64,000 nucleotides of DNA from Bartonella sp. HY038 (GCF_014117425.1 NZ_CP059725.1:124001-188000); one strand, 5' to 3'; counted from the first letter of the stretch, positions 46,662 to 60,301 are shown. Numbers and translations: made by a program. Notes: generated by a model not told the origin, from the letters alone.

Positions 46662-48971
46662 CCACCAAGTGCTATCAACAATGATAGTCTTGAGCTCATT
46701 GATGATTTTGGGCCGCTTCAAGGTTCAATTCAATCTGGTGATTCAACTGATGATCGCACACCCACCTATAGTGGAGCTGCGGGCTCTGTGGACGCTGATG
46801 ATGTTGCAACAATCAATATCTACAACAAGGATGCCTTTGGTGATATTCATCTTATTGGCTCAACAACAGTAAATGCGGACGGCTCATGGACTTTTGACCC
46901 CAATCCACCTTTAACACCAGGTGATTATATTTTTACCGCGCGTCCAGTTGATAAAGCGGGTAATGAAGGCCCGGCAACAACGGAGTGGAATTTTACTGTT
47001 GTTGGTGCGGCCCCTGCTGATCCGGCTATTACCAGTGTTGGCGATAATCAAGCACCCGTCACCGGTAATTTGCAGCAAAATGGCGTGACTGATGATACAA
47101 CACCGGTTGTGCGCGGTACGGGTACTGCTGGTTCGACTATCACTATTTATGTTACTGGCCCTCATGGCGAAAGCTTTACTGGTGGTACAACTACCGTTGG
47201 AAGTAATGGCGTTTGGACATTGGAAATCAACCCAGCTTTCGATAAGGGCGATGGACAATATGTTATTCAAGCGCAAGCAAGTGATATAGCTGGTCAGCTT
47301 AGCAATATAACCGGCGGATATCCGATTGTTCTTGATACATCAGCTCCAGCAACGCCGTCCTTACCAACAATTACAGATAATGTTGGAGATGTAATAGGTG
47401 CGCTTGCTCCTGATGGCACAACAGATGATAGCCGTCCGGTTATTTCGGGTCAAGAAGATGCAAGCGAAGCTGGTGGTACAATCACTATTAAAGATGGTGA
47501 TACTGTGCTTGGTACAACGACAATTAACCCAGATGGCTCATGGAGCTTCACACCGCCTGCGCTCAGCGAAGGCGATCATACCATCACAATTACAGTGACC
47601 GACCAAGCCGGTAATGAAAGTAACCCTAGTGATGGTTTTGATATTCATGTCGATACCAGTAATGTTGTTGTAAGTTTTGATCATTTTGTTGACAATGTTG
47701 ATCCAATTACAGGTAATATTGACAATGGTGGTATCAGTAATGACCGCACACCACAAATGGTGGGTAAAGCAACTGCTAATGCCGTTGTGACGGTAAGCTA
47801 TGTTGATAGTAATGGTACAAAAATTATTGTTGGTACAACAAGCGCTGACAGCACTGGTGCATGGAGCCTTACACCATCAACAGATCTTATTGATGGAAAT
47901 TATGGGTTTATGGCTGAAGCGGTAAATGCTGCTGGTACTAAAGGCAACGCTTATTTCACCATTAACATTGATGGAACGGCGCCGGCAGCTCCGGTTATTA
48001 ACGATGTGCTTGACGACGTTGGCTTCATTCAAGGTGCTATTGCATCTGGCTCATCGACCGATGATACAACACCAACCTTTACAGGTAGCGGTGAAGTTGG
48101 CGCAACCATTACAATCAAGGATGAAGATGGCAATGTTGTTGGTCAAACAACTGTTTCCGGTGATGGGACATGGTCTATCACAACCAACCCACTTGCAGAA
48201 GGTAATCATAGCCTTACAGTTACTGCTACTGATCAAGCAGGCAATGAAAGTAGTGGTGTTGGATTTGATGTAACAATTGATACAACTGCACCAACATCGA
48301 CAGCAATTTTGCAATCAATCAGCGATGATTCTGGCTTTAATACCGCCGATTTTGTAACCAATGATCCTACGCTTATCTATACCATAAGCATTAATGGCAC
48401 TTTGGAAACAGGCGATACTGTTTGGATGCGAATTAGGTCTGAAGATGGTAGTGTTGGCGAATGGATAAAGGCGGTTGATAATGGTGATGGTACTTATAGC
48501 ATAGACCATAATGATGCAGCACATTCTTTAGCTGATGGTAATTATGTTATTGAAACAATTGTACGCGATGCAGCAGGTAATAGTTCTGCGATTTCAAGCC
48601 AAATTATCATTATTGATACAACTGCACCTAATGATGCAACTGTAACAATTAGTGGCTATTTTGACAATGTTGGCGCAATTACCGGTAATATTACGCAATC
48701 AGGCAGTTCGTCAGATGATAAAACTCCGTTACTCAAGGGCACTATTGCTGGTCTTGAAACGGGAGATCGTGTCATTATTAAAGTGACAGGATCGGATGGT
48801 ATTACCAAAATATTGGGCGAAGCGACAGTCAGCGCAGGAACATGGCAATATCAGGTAAGTGACGTACAAGCATTTTTGGATGGTGATTATACATTTGAAG
48901 CGGTTGTCACAGATAATGCTGGTAATGAAGGTTCAAAATCAAATAGTTTTAAACTCAATATTGATACTGTG
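46662..48971 (+). repeat. Adhesin super-repeat 2 (seven modules, 2310 bp)
   Basis: Same module order A-G (anchor at 46701; next anchor at 49011, again 2310 bp). Protein similarity to super-repeat 1 is high, but the DNA has many silent changes, so this is an old duplication. Confidence 0.85.
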
Positions 48972-51224
48972 GCACCATCAGCCATTGATACAACAAAATT
49001 AGATCTTGTCGATGATTTTGGACCAGTTCAGGGTACAATTAATCGCGGCGATTCAACTGATGACCACACCCCAACCTATAAGGGTGCGGCAGGTTCCGTT
49101 GATCCAGCTGATGCATCAAAAATTAATATTTATAACAAGGGCTCTGATGGTACGTTAACCCTCATTGGCTCAACAACAGTCAATGCAGATGGTTCGTGGA
49201 GTTTTGATCCTCAGACTGCCCTTACCGCCGGAGACTATATTTTTGTTGCTCGACCAGTTGATAAAGCGGGTAATGAAGGTGATGCCACACCGGATTGGAA
49301 CTTTACAGTTGTTGGCGCAGCGCCTTCAATTCCAGTGATTTCGCGTATTGTTGATAATGTTGGTGATGTCACCGGTGATTTGCAACGTAATGAAGTTACC
49401 GATGATACAACACCAACTCTTCATGGTACTGGTAGCGTTGGTTCAACCATTACTATCCATGTAACTGCGCCTGATGGTTCAACCTTTATTGGTGGAACAA
49501 CAGTTGTTGCAGCTGATGGTAGTTGGACATTAGAAATTAATCCAGCATTTGCCAAAGGCGATGGTACTTATACTATTGCTGCACAAGCAAGTGATGCAGC
49601 AGGCCAATTAAGTGGAATGACAACTGGTTATCCTATTGAGCTTGACACCACTGCACCATCAACTCCATCAATACCAACCATTACTGATAATGTTGGTGAA
49701 ACAACAGGTGTGCTTGCACCAAATGATACAACTGATGATAAGCGTCCGGTTATTTCAGGTAATGCGGGTGTTGGCGAAGCAGGCGGTGTTGTTACCATTA
49801 AAGATGGCGATACTGTTCTTGGTACAACCACAATAAATGCCGACGGTTCTTGGAGTTATACACCACCTGCGCTGAGCGAAGGCAGCCATTCTATATCTGT
49901 AACAATTACAGATAGTGCTGGTAATACCAGTAATGCAAGTGATAGTTTTGATCTCATTGTTGACACGACAGAAGTTGTTGTAAGCTTTGATCATTTTGTT
50001 GATAGCGTTGGCTCAATCACTGGTAATGTTGCAACAGGTGGTATAACCGATGATCAAAAGCCAGTATTTAATGGTAATGCAACGCCTAATGCAACTGTAA
50101 CCGTAAGCTATGTAAATAGTGACGGGCAAACAGTGATTGTTGGCACAACAACCGCTAATAGTGATGGCACGTGGACACTAACACCGACTGAAAATCTTGC
50201 CGATGGGTCTTATAGTTTTACTGCGGAAGCTAAAAATGCAGCTGGTAATACTATTACAACCACCTTTACGCTTGAGGTTGATGCAACAGCACCACAAACA
50301 CCAGCATTGCCAGTAGCAACTGATAATGCTGAGCCAAATATTGGTGTGATCACATCTGGTAGCGATACCAATGATAAACGTCCACAACTTTCAGGCACAG
50401 GTGAGGTTGGCTCAACTATTACCATTAAAGATGGCGATACAGTTCTTGGCACAACTACAGTTGATAGTGACGGAAATTGGTCGTTCATGCCTGATACACC
50501 GCTAAGTGAAGGCAGTCATTCGATAACGGTAACAGAAACAGACACCGCTGGTAATGCAAGTAACCCAAGCCCATCGCTTGATTTTAATGTTGATACTACG
50601 GCACCTGCAACACCAGCTGTTCCAACGGCTAACGATAATACCGAGCCTAAGACAGGTGTCATTACTGCTGGAAGTAGTACAAATGAAACAAAACCTGTAT
50701 TTAGTGGCACAGGTGAAGTAGGTTCAACAATTACAATTAAGGATGGCGATAGCGTTATTGGTACAACAACCGTTGATAGTGATGGTAATTGGTCATTAAC
50801 CCCTTCAACCGCGTTAAGTGAAGGTAATCATTCTATCACTGTTACCGAAACCGATAAGGCTGGTAATGCCAGTGAAGAAAGTGCAGCGCTTGACTTTACC
50901 GTTGATACGACTGCGCCTGCAACTCCTGCTGTCCCCACCGCAACTGATAATACTGAGCCTAATACAGGTGTAATAACCGCTGGTAGCAGCACCAACGAGA
51001 CCCAACCAGAATTTTCTGGCACGGGCGAAGTAGGCTCGATTATTACGATCAAAGATGGCGATACAATTATTGGTGAAACAACTGTTGATAGTGATGGTAA
51101 CTGGTCGTTAACGCCAAATACCCCACTTAGCGAAGGCGATCACTCGATTACAGTGACAGCAACGGATGCTGCGGGTAATGCAAGTGATTCAAGTGCCTCG
51201 TTGGATTTCAATATTGATACCACG
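48972..51224 (+). repeat. Adhesin super-repeat 3 (variant: A-B-C-D then three H modules, 2253 bp)
   Basis: Modules A-D are as in the other units, but E-F-G are replaced by three modules of the H type (ALPVATDNAEPNIG, AVPTANDNTEPKTG, AVPTATDNTEPNTG) like the three at the protein's N-terminus. The anchor-to-anchor distance is 2253 bp. Confidence 0.85.
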
Positions 51225-53533
51225 GCACCAAATGCGATTGATGAAAGCAAGTTGGATCTTGTTGATGATTTTGGCACGATCCAAGGTACAATCAATCGTG
51301 GTGATCCAACCGATGATCGCACACCAACTTATGATGGTGCGGCAGGCTCGGTTGATCCAGATGATGCTTCAACCATCAATATTTATAATAAGGACGCCGA
51401 AGGTAATGTAACGCTTATCGGTACAACAACAGTTAATGCTGATGGATCTTGGAGCTTTGACCCAAGCCCACAATTAATTCCTGGCGATTATATTTTATCT
51501 GCTCGTCCAGTTGATAAGGCTGGGAATATTGGTCCAGCAACGACTGATTGGAACTTCACCGTTGTGGGTGCAGCACCATCTGATCCAGCTATCACCAGCG
51601 TTAGCGATAATGAAGGTGCAGTTACAGGTGGCTTGCAGCAAAATGGCGTGACTGATGATACAACGCCTGTTGTTGGCGGTACCGGTACAGCTGGTTCAAC
51701 CATCACCATTCATGTTACCGCTCCAGATGGAACAAGCTTTATTGGTGGTACAACTGTAGTTGATAGCAATGGTAATTGGACCTTGGAAATCAGCCCAGCT
51801 TTTGCCAAAGGCGATGGTACTTATACAATTAAAGCGCAGGCAAATGATGCGGCAGGTCAGCTCAGCAATATGACGGGCGGCTATCCAATTGTGCTTGATA
51901 CTACTGCGCCATCAACGCCATCAATGCCAACCATCACCGATAATGTTGGTGATGTAACAGGTGCCTTGTCACCAAATGATACAACTGATGACAAGCAACC
52001 TGTGCTTTCTGGTAATGCGGGTGTTGGTGAAGCTGGCGGTGTTGTTACCATTAAGGATGGCGATACGGTTCTTGGTACAACAACAATTAATGCTGATGGC
52101 TCTTGGAGTTATTCTCCTTCAGCCTTAGCTGATGGTGATCATTCAATCAGCATCACTGTGACCGATCCTGCGGGTAATACAAGCGTTGCAAGTCCTAGCT
52201 TTGACTTTACAGTTGATAGCAGCAACGTCATTGTTGGTTTTGACCATTTTGTTGATGATTTTGGTTCAATCCAAGGTAATGTTGGCAATAATGGTGTTTC
52301 TGATGACCGCCGTCCGCAAATGGTTGGTAGCACAAGTGCTAATGCAACTGTAACCGTAAGCTATGTAAATAGTGATGGGCAAACGGTGGTTGTTGGTGTT
52401 ACCACAGCTGATAGCAATGTGTGTGGACATTAACACCAACAACAGATCTTGCTGATGGTGTTTATAGCTTCACTGCTAATGCTGAAAATGCAGCAGGCAC
52501 CAAGGGTAGTGTCATATTCGGCATTGAAATTGATGGTACAGCGCCAGCAGCGCCAGTGATTGATGAAGTGCGCGATGATGTTGGCTTTATCCAAGGGGCG
52601 ATTACATCTGGTTCATCAACCGATGATACAACACCAACCTTTAGTGGCTCTGGCGAAGTTGGTGCAATCATCACGATCAAAGATAGCGATGGGAATGTGG
52701 TTGGAACAACAACAGTTGGCAGTGATGGCAAGTGGTCTGTTACCACAGATCCTTTGACTGAAGGTGATCATAGTCTTACTGTAACTGCAACCGATGCGGC
52801 AGGCAATGAAAGTACAGGTACAGGTTTTGATGTAATAATTGATACTCAAGGCCCAACTACAACTGCTACCTTGCAATCAATTAGCGAGGATACTGGTTTT
52901 GACACAGGTGATTTTATCACCAGTGACAATAGTTTGATCTATACCATTGCTATCAATGGCACTTTGCAAGCTGGTGACACCGTTTGGATAAGAATTAAAC
53001 CAGAAGGTGGAACCGTAGGTCAATGGATTGAAGCAACACGCAATGATGATGGCACTTATAGTGTTAATCATAATGACGCTTCTCATGCGTTAAGCGATGG
53101 CAATTATATTATTGAAACCATTGTTCGTGATGCTGCTGGTAATCCATCAACCTCATCAACACAAAATATCACTATTGATACACAAGGCCCAACATCGGCC
53201 GTTGTTACCATTAGTGGCTATTATGATGATGTTGGTTCAATTACGGGTGAAATTTCTCAAACCCCAACTTCAACCGATGACACAAAACCACTTCTCAAAG
53301 GAACCATAACAGGCCTTGAAGATGGTGATAGAGTTATTATCAAGGTCACTGGTGCCGATGGTATTACTAAAGTACTTGGCGTTGCAACTGTAACTAATGG
53401 TACTTGGGAGTATCAGGTGACAGATGCGCAAGCACTTGCAGAAGGTGATTATAGCTTTGAAGCCGTTGTTACTGATAATGCAGGCAATGAAGGTTCGAAA
53501 TCAGCTAGTTTTGATCTTAATATTGATACGACG
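51225..53533 (+). repeat. Adhesin super-repeat 4 (A-G, 2309 bp, carries the frameshift)
   Basis: Anchors at 51264 and 53573, one base short of 2310. The missing base is in module D near 52419, where CAATGTGTGTGG replaces the CAATGGTGTGTGG of super-repeat 5. About 51211-52960 is almost identical to 53520-55270. Confidence 0.88.
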
Positions 53534-55843
53534 GCACCAAATGCGATTGATGAAAGCAAGTTGGATCTTGTTGATGATTTTGGTACGATCCAAGGTACAA
53601 TCAATCGTGGTGATCCAACCGATGATCGCACACCAACTTATGATGGTGCGGCAGGCTCGGTTGATCCAGATGATGCTTCAACCATCAATATTTATAATAA
53701 GGACGCCGAAGGTAATGTAACGCTTATCGGTACAACAACAGTTAATGCTGATGGATCTTGGAGCTTTGACCCAAGCCCACAATTAATTCCTGGCGATTAT
53801 ATTTTATCTGCTCGTCCAGTTGATAAGGCTGGGAATATTGGTCCAGCAACGACTGATTGGAACTTCACCGTTGTGGGTGCAGCACCATCTGATCCAGCTA
53901 TCACCAGCGTTAGCGATAATGAAGGTGCAGTTACAGGTGGCTTGCAGCAAAATGGCGTGACTGATGATACAACGCCTGTTGTTGGCGGTACCGGTACAGC
54001 AGGTTCAACCATTACCATTCATGTTACCGCTCCAGATGGAACAAGCTTTATTGGTGGTACAACTGTAGTTGATAGCAATGGTAATTGGACCTTGGAAATC
54101 AGCCCAGCTTTTGCCAAAGGCGATGGTACTTATACAATTAAAGCGCAGGCAAATGATGCGGCAGGTCAGCTCAGCAATATGACGGGCGGCTATCCAATTG
54201 TGCTTGATACTACTGCGCCATCAACGCCATCAATGCCAACCATCACCGATAATGTTGGTGATGTAACAGGTGCCTTGTCACCAAATGATACAACTGATGA
54301 CAAGCAACCTGTGCTTTCTGGTAATGCGGGTGTTGGTGAAGCTGGCGGTGTTGTTACCATTAAGGATGGCGATACGGTTCTTGGTACAACAACAATTAAT
54401 GCTGATGGCTCTTGGAGTTATTCTCCTTCAGCCTTAGCTGATGGTGATCATTCAATCAGCATCACTGTGACCGATCCTGCGGGTAATACAAGCGTTGCAA
54501 GTCCTAGCTTTGACTTTACAGTTGATAGCAGCAACGTCATTGTTGGTTTTGACCATTTTGTTGATGATTTTGGTTCAATCCAAGGTAATGTTGGCAATAA
54601 TGGTGTTTCTGATGACCGCCGTCCGCAAATGGTTGGTAGCACAAGTGCTAATGCAACTGTAACCGTAAGCTATGTAAATAGTGATGGGCAAACGGTGGTT
54701 GTTGGTGTTACCACAGCTGATAGCAATGGTGTGTGGACATTAACACCAACAACAGATCTTGCTGATGGTGTTTATAGCTTCACTGCTAATGCTGAAAATG
54801 CAGCAGGCACCAAGGGTAGTGTCATATTCGGCATTGAAATTGATGGTACAGCGCCAGCAGCGCCAGTGATTGATGAAGTGCGCGATGATGTTGGCTTTAT
54901 CCAAGGGGCGATTACATCTGGTTCATCAACCGATGATACAACACCAACCTTTAGTGGCTCTGGCGAAGTTGGTGCAACCATCACGATCAAAGATAGCGAT
55001 GGGAATGTGGTTGGAACAACAACAGTTGGCAGTGATGGCAAGTGGTCTGTTACTACAGATCCTTTGACTGAAGGTGATCATAGTCTTACTGTAACTGCAA
55101 CCGATGCGGCAGGCAATGAAAGTACAGGTACAGGTTTTGATGTAACAATTGATACTCAAGGCCCAACTACAACTGCTACCTTGCAATCAATTAGCGAGGA
55201 TACTGGTTTTGACACAGGTGATTTTATCACCAGTGACAATAGTTTGATCTATACCATTGCTATCAATGGCAGTTTGGAAGCCGGTGACACCGTTTGGTTG
55301 CGGATTAAACCTGCAAGTGGCTCGGCTGGCGATTGGATACAAGCGACACGCAATGATGATGGCACTTATAGTGTTAATCATAATGATGCTTCTCATGCGC
55401 TAAGCGATGGTCGTTATATTATTGAAACCATCGTTCGTGATGCTGCTGGTAATCCATCAACTTCAACCTCCCATGATATAACGATTGATACACAAGGCCC
55501 AACATCTGCAACGATATCTATCACTGGTTTTGCTGATGATGTTGGTTTGATCCAAGGTGATATGACCACATCTGGTACATCAACCGATGATACAACACCA
55601 TTGTTGAAGGGTACTGTAACAGGGCTCGAAGATGGTGATCGCATTGTTATTAAGGTAACTGGTGCTGATGGTGTAAAGACTGTGCTTGGTTATGCAACCG
55701 TGACCGATGGTACTTGGCAGTATCAGGTGACAGATGCGCAAGCACTTGCAGAAGGTGACTATAGCTTTGAAGCCGTTGTTACTGATAATGCAGGCAATGA
55801 AGGAACTATATCAGCGAGTTTTGATATCAATCTTAACTTAACT
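53534..55843 (+). repeat. Adhesin super-repeat 5 (A-G, 2310 bp), near-copy of unit 4
   Basis: Intact frame. By eye I find about seven substitutions and the one-base deletion between 51211-52960 and 53520-55270 (~1.75 kb). Modules F and G are clearly more diverged, so the homogenised block ends inside module F. Confidence 0.88.
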
Positions 55844-57835
55844 GGGCCGTCTGCTTCTTCATCAATAACCAGCATTAGTGATGATACCGGCACAAGTGCA
55901 ACTGACTTCATCACCAATGATGATACGCTTATTATAAATGGAACTGTTTCTGAAACCTTAGCAACAGGTGAAAAAGTACAGATTCAGATTGATAGTGGCA
56001 CATGGGTTGATGCTGTCTATGATGCTGATACCAATACATGGACATATGATAATACTGGTAGTGTTTTATCGGAAGGCACTCACACGATTACTAGCCGTGT
56101 TATTGATGCTGCCGGTAATGTGACAGTTGGTAGCACTCAGAATGTTACTATTGATAAAACGGCGCCAATTGATGGATATGAAATTGCTATTAGCGGATTT
56201 ACCGATAATGTTGGTTTGATCCAAGGTGAAATGACCGTTTCTGGTACATCGAGCGATGACACAACACCGCTTCTTAAAGGGACGGTTACTGGCATGCAGG
56301 ATGGAGATCGTATTGCGGTCAAAGTTACTGGGCCAGATGGACAGAAAATCTTACTTGGCTATGCAACTGTTACCGGTAACACTTGGACCTATCAGGTTAG
56401 TGATGCCCAAGCTTTTACAACCGATGGACAATATAGATTTGAAGCCGTTGTTACCGATAGTGCTGGTAATGAAGGTAAAACTTCCACCGTCTTTGATATC
56501 AATCTTGATCTTACAGCACCAACTTCTGCCGCCACGATTACCGGTATCACAACCGATACAGGCTTTAGCGACAGTGATTTTATCACCAGTGATACGACCT
56601 TGACCATCCATGGTAGTGTCTCACAGACCTTAGCATCAGATGAAAAGGTTCAAATCTCGATCGATGGTGGTGATTGGGTAGATGCTGTTTATAATTCTGC
56701 CGATAATAGTTGGAGCTATGATAACACTGGTAGTGCTTTATCTGAAGGTAGCCACTCAATTGCGACCCGCGTCATTGATGCTGCTGGTAATGTCACCAAT
56801 GGCGGATCACAAACAGTAGTTATTGATACGACAGCTCCAACAAGTGCTAGTGTTTCTATTACTGGTTTTTATGATGATATCGGCTTGAATACTGGTGATG
56901 TAACGACCAGCAACAGCTATACTGATGATACTAAACCTCTTCTTAAGGGTACAATTGCTGGCGTTGGCGATGGTGAAAGGGTTGTTATCAAAGTTACCGA
57001 TGAAAATGGTGTAACAACTGTTTTGGGCGTTGCTACTATTTCTGGTGGTACATGGGAATATCAGGTTACTGATGCCCAAGCCTTTAGCGATGGTAAATAT
57101 AGCTTTGAAGCAGTTGTCACTGATACGGCTGGTAATGAAGGAACAAAGTCAAGTGCATTTGATATCAATGTCGATACCGCGGCACCAACGGCAACTTCAG
57201 ACATAGTTTCAATTACCGAAGACACAGGTAATGTTGGTGATGACTTTATTACCCGTGATGGAACCTTAATTATTACGGCAAAGGTTACCGGAACACTTGG
57301 AGCTAATGAACGCGTTCAAATTTCATTGGATAATGGCCAAACTTGGCAAGATGCAACCTATGCTGCTAGCAGTGATAGCTGGAGTTTGGATAATACCGAT
57401 ACAGAGCTTGCCGATGGTACATATACCTTTAAAACACGTGTTATTGATGCTGCAGGTAATTTAGGTACTGAAAGCAGTAAAGAGGTGACCATTAATAATG
57501 GTGTACCAAGCACAACTGTAAGCATTACGCATTTTAGTGATGATTACGGCACGCAGCTTTATGACAGCTTGCCATCTGGTAGCTATACCGATGATACGAC
57601 ACCAACTTTACACGGCACTTTAAGTGAAGAGCTTGAAGCAGGCGCAACAGTTGCTGTTTATCGTGGTAGTGTTTTTGTCGGCTATGCCACAGTTAGCGGT
57701 ACAAGCTGGAGCTTCACCGAACCAACTGAACTTAAAGATGGGACTTTTTATACCTATTATGCCGCTGTACAAAGTTTGTCCGGTGTAAATGGTAGCCTTT
57801 CTTCAGGTTTTGAAATTGCTATTGACACAACTGAC
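55844..57835 (+). repeat. Six alternating I and G-type modules at the adhesin stalk end
   Basis: After super-repeat 5 the pattern changes to a two-module alternation: I modules (SITSISDDTGTSATD, TITGITTDTGFSD, DIVSITEDTGNVG) with G modules (AISGFTDNVGLIQG, SITGFYDDIGLNTG, SITHFSDDYGTQL). This forms the stalk next to the C-terminal acidic domain. Confidence 0.75.
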
Positions 57836-60301
57836 AGTAATATGGCGCCAAATGTTGGTACCGGCGGTGCTTATGCGACCTATTCCATGTCCTTGCGACT
57901 TGGAAATAATGGCGGCTGGACAATGATGACCGATATGGCTGAATATTCAGCTGATGGTAATGATTTCCGCAACTTTGGTTCGCCTTCATTGCTCAATTGG
58001 GCAAATGTCGGTAACGCAGCTATTTCTGCCCAATATACGTGGGAAAAACTATTTAGCTCATATACTTATGGCGATTATAACCGCGATGGTTATATGGATA
58101 TGTTCTTGACTGACAGAACTTACGATGCTGGCATTGCAGGTTCAGGAACAGGAACAATGTTTGTAGGAAAGGCTGATGGTACTTACGAAGCAACGCTTGT
58201 TCAAGTAAATTCGCTCACTCACTTTGGTAGTACTGTTTCCTTAGATATGGACGGTGACGGTTGGCTTGACGTTGTGTTGGGTGACTCAGGAAACGATAGC
58301 TCAACCTTCCTTCATAATAAGGGGCAAGCAGATCTTAATCTAGGCACCCAGCAGTGGGATACTTATGGTTATCCAACAGCCAATGCTTCGTTGCCTACGG
58401 CTCTTCGTAATTTTACAACAGATCACGAATTGTCAGTTGTTGACCTTAACAATAGTGGTGCGGTTGATTTAGTCGTTCATGGCAATTATACTTGGGAAAC
58501 CACCTATAATTTGGTAACGCTGAAAAATAGTGGTGTAAGTTCGGCTACGGGACAAAATTGGTCATTTGGGCAAAGCTTTACCAATATCTTCAATACCAGT
58601 GGCGCATCTGGAGCAGCCAATTCGTCGGATAGTTTTGAACGAACCATTTCTTTGACTTGGGCAGATTTAAACGGCGATGGCTATATGGATCTATTTATTG
58701 GCCAATCCAAAAATGCTGGTGTGGGTGCAGCCGCAGATACTTTAGGCACCGATAGTATGATTTTCTATAATGATGGTGCCGGTAATCTTAAGGATCCGCA
58801 ACGCATTGCTGATGGTATTATGGGTAAATCAACCCTTGCAATTGACTGGGATGGTGATGGTAAAATGGACCTTGTTGAGGTTCCTGAAGCCAAATATTCT
58901 ATTGGTACATCGCTTTATTACCATAATACTGGTACGCTTGATGATAGTGGCCAAGTTGTCTGGGATATTAAAAATATCAAGGATATGGGTGTTGCAACGG
59001 CTGGTGGTTCCATCATGACGTCAACAGCACTTGATGCTGCGGTTAATGGTGCAAGTGCTGCTGCAATGGATTATGATTGGGATGGTGATCAAGATTTGAT
59101 CATATCACGTGCGAATACCAGTGAAGCATCGATTGTTATCACTAATCCAAATACGCCAGATTATGGCACTGCCATGCATTTGCGTATCATCCGTCCCGAT
59201 GGTTCCAATACGTTTTATGGTAATACGGTTGAAATCTATAATTCAGCTGGTGTGCGTGTTGCAAGCCAGATTATCAACCCGCAATATGGTACGGGTTGGA
59301 ATGATAGCTCGGCAATCGTCCATTTCTATGGTCTTGATCCAAATGAAACCTATACTGCAGTCATGCGATTTAGCCAAAATGGTGTTTCACAAGACTTTGG
59401 TGGTCAAGCTTTTGCTAGCAGCACCAATCCAGTTGAAAATGTAAATTCAAGCTGGACTAACCTTAAAGCAACAGAACCCTATAATGGTTATGTTTTAACA
59501 GCTGAAGCTGATGGTGCAACCGCCAATACGAATAGTTACAGCGCTGACGTTGGTATTGTTGGTACTGGTTACAATGATACCTTTTTCATTGGTGCTGGTA
59601 CGCGTTACTATAATGGCGGCGGCGGCTGGGTTGTTGGCGATGGTGAACGCACTTGGGATGCAAATAGTGGTTTGGATATTGCTGATTTTGCAGCGGTTGG
59701 TTCTACTGGCATTAACGTAAGTCTTGCCATTACCGATGCTTTCCAAAATGTTGCAACTGGCTATACCATTAAGTTAACCAATATAGAGGCCATTTATGGT
59801 ACTAGTGGTAATGATACTATTACCGATGGCAATGGAAATAATATTTTAAATGGTCGTGGTGGTGATGATAATTTCATCCTAAGCGGCACTGGACATACAA
59901 CCTTACTTTATGAAGCAATTGCTGACGATGCAACGGGTGGCAATGGTCATGATACGGTAGATCAGTTTACCCTTGGCAATTATGCAAACAATGCGAATGC
60001 AGACCGAATTGACTTAACTGATATTTTGATTGGTTATGTTCGCGATGCTGATGGTCCTGCACATTTTGACTCAAATGGCGTTGCTAAAATCGATGTGGGT
60101 GATAAGATTGGAGATTACCTCAAAGTAGAGCAAGAAGGTGGCAACACCGTGCTTTACGTTGATCGCGACGGTAGTGGTGGCTCTTATGAATCAACACCAT
60201 TATTGACCATTAATGACGTAAACGTTGACCTTGCAACTCTACTTGCTAATGGCCAAATTGTTGTTTAAATTTTAAAAACCTACAATTCAAAAATGAAATA
60301 G

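Larger units (their letters stand above)
42966..60268 (+). pseudogene. Giant BapA-like biofilm adhesin, type I secreted; split by a one-base deletion
   Basis: Read through the lesion at ~52419 it encodes about 5,767 aa. Residues 1-~130 form a BapA-prefix-like domain (YAREGGDLVIEFKDGEKLVI) and a Gly/Ala-rich hydrophobic stretch with LAAG (127-130), a possible variant of the LapG di-alanine cleavage site. Then come 44 Ig-like modules of ~95-115 aa with the theme TDDTTP, GSTITIKDGDT, DGNWS, DxAGN, DTTAP. The C-terminal ~800 residues hold FG-GAP/EF-hand-like acidic loops (YNRDGYMDMF, DMDGDGWLDVV, DLNGDGYMDLF), an RTX-like GNDTITDGNGNN stretch and a T1SS target ending DLATLLANGQIVV. It is a surface adhesin for biofilm. 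The frame stops at 52433; a second frame runs 52421-60268. No secretion apparatus is adjacent. Confidence 0.88.

Noticed and set aside
43411..57835. Regularly spaced repeats that could look like a CRISPR array
   Set aside because: They lie in a continuous reading frame, have a ~300-bp period and encode Ig-like domains; there are no short repeats with unique spacers.
52421..60268. A separate 2,615-residue adhesin gene
   Set aside because: It starts inside a module with no ribosome-binding site, and one-base correction joins it perfectly to the upstream frame, so it is the second part of the same gene.
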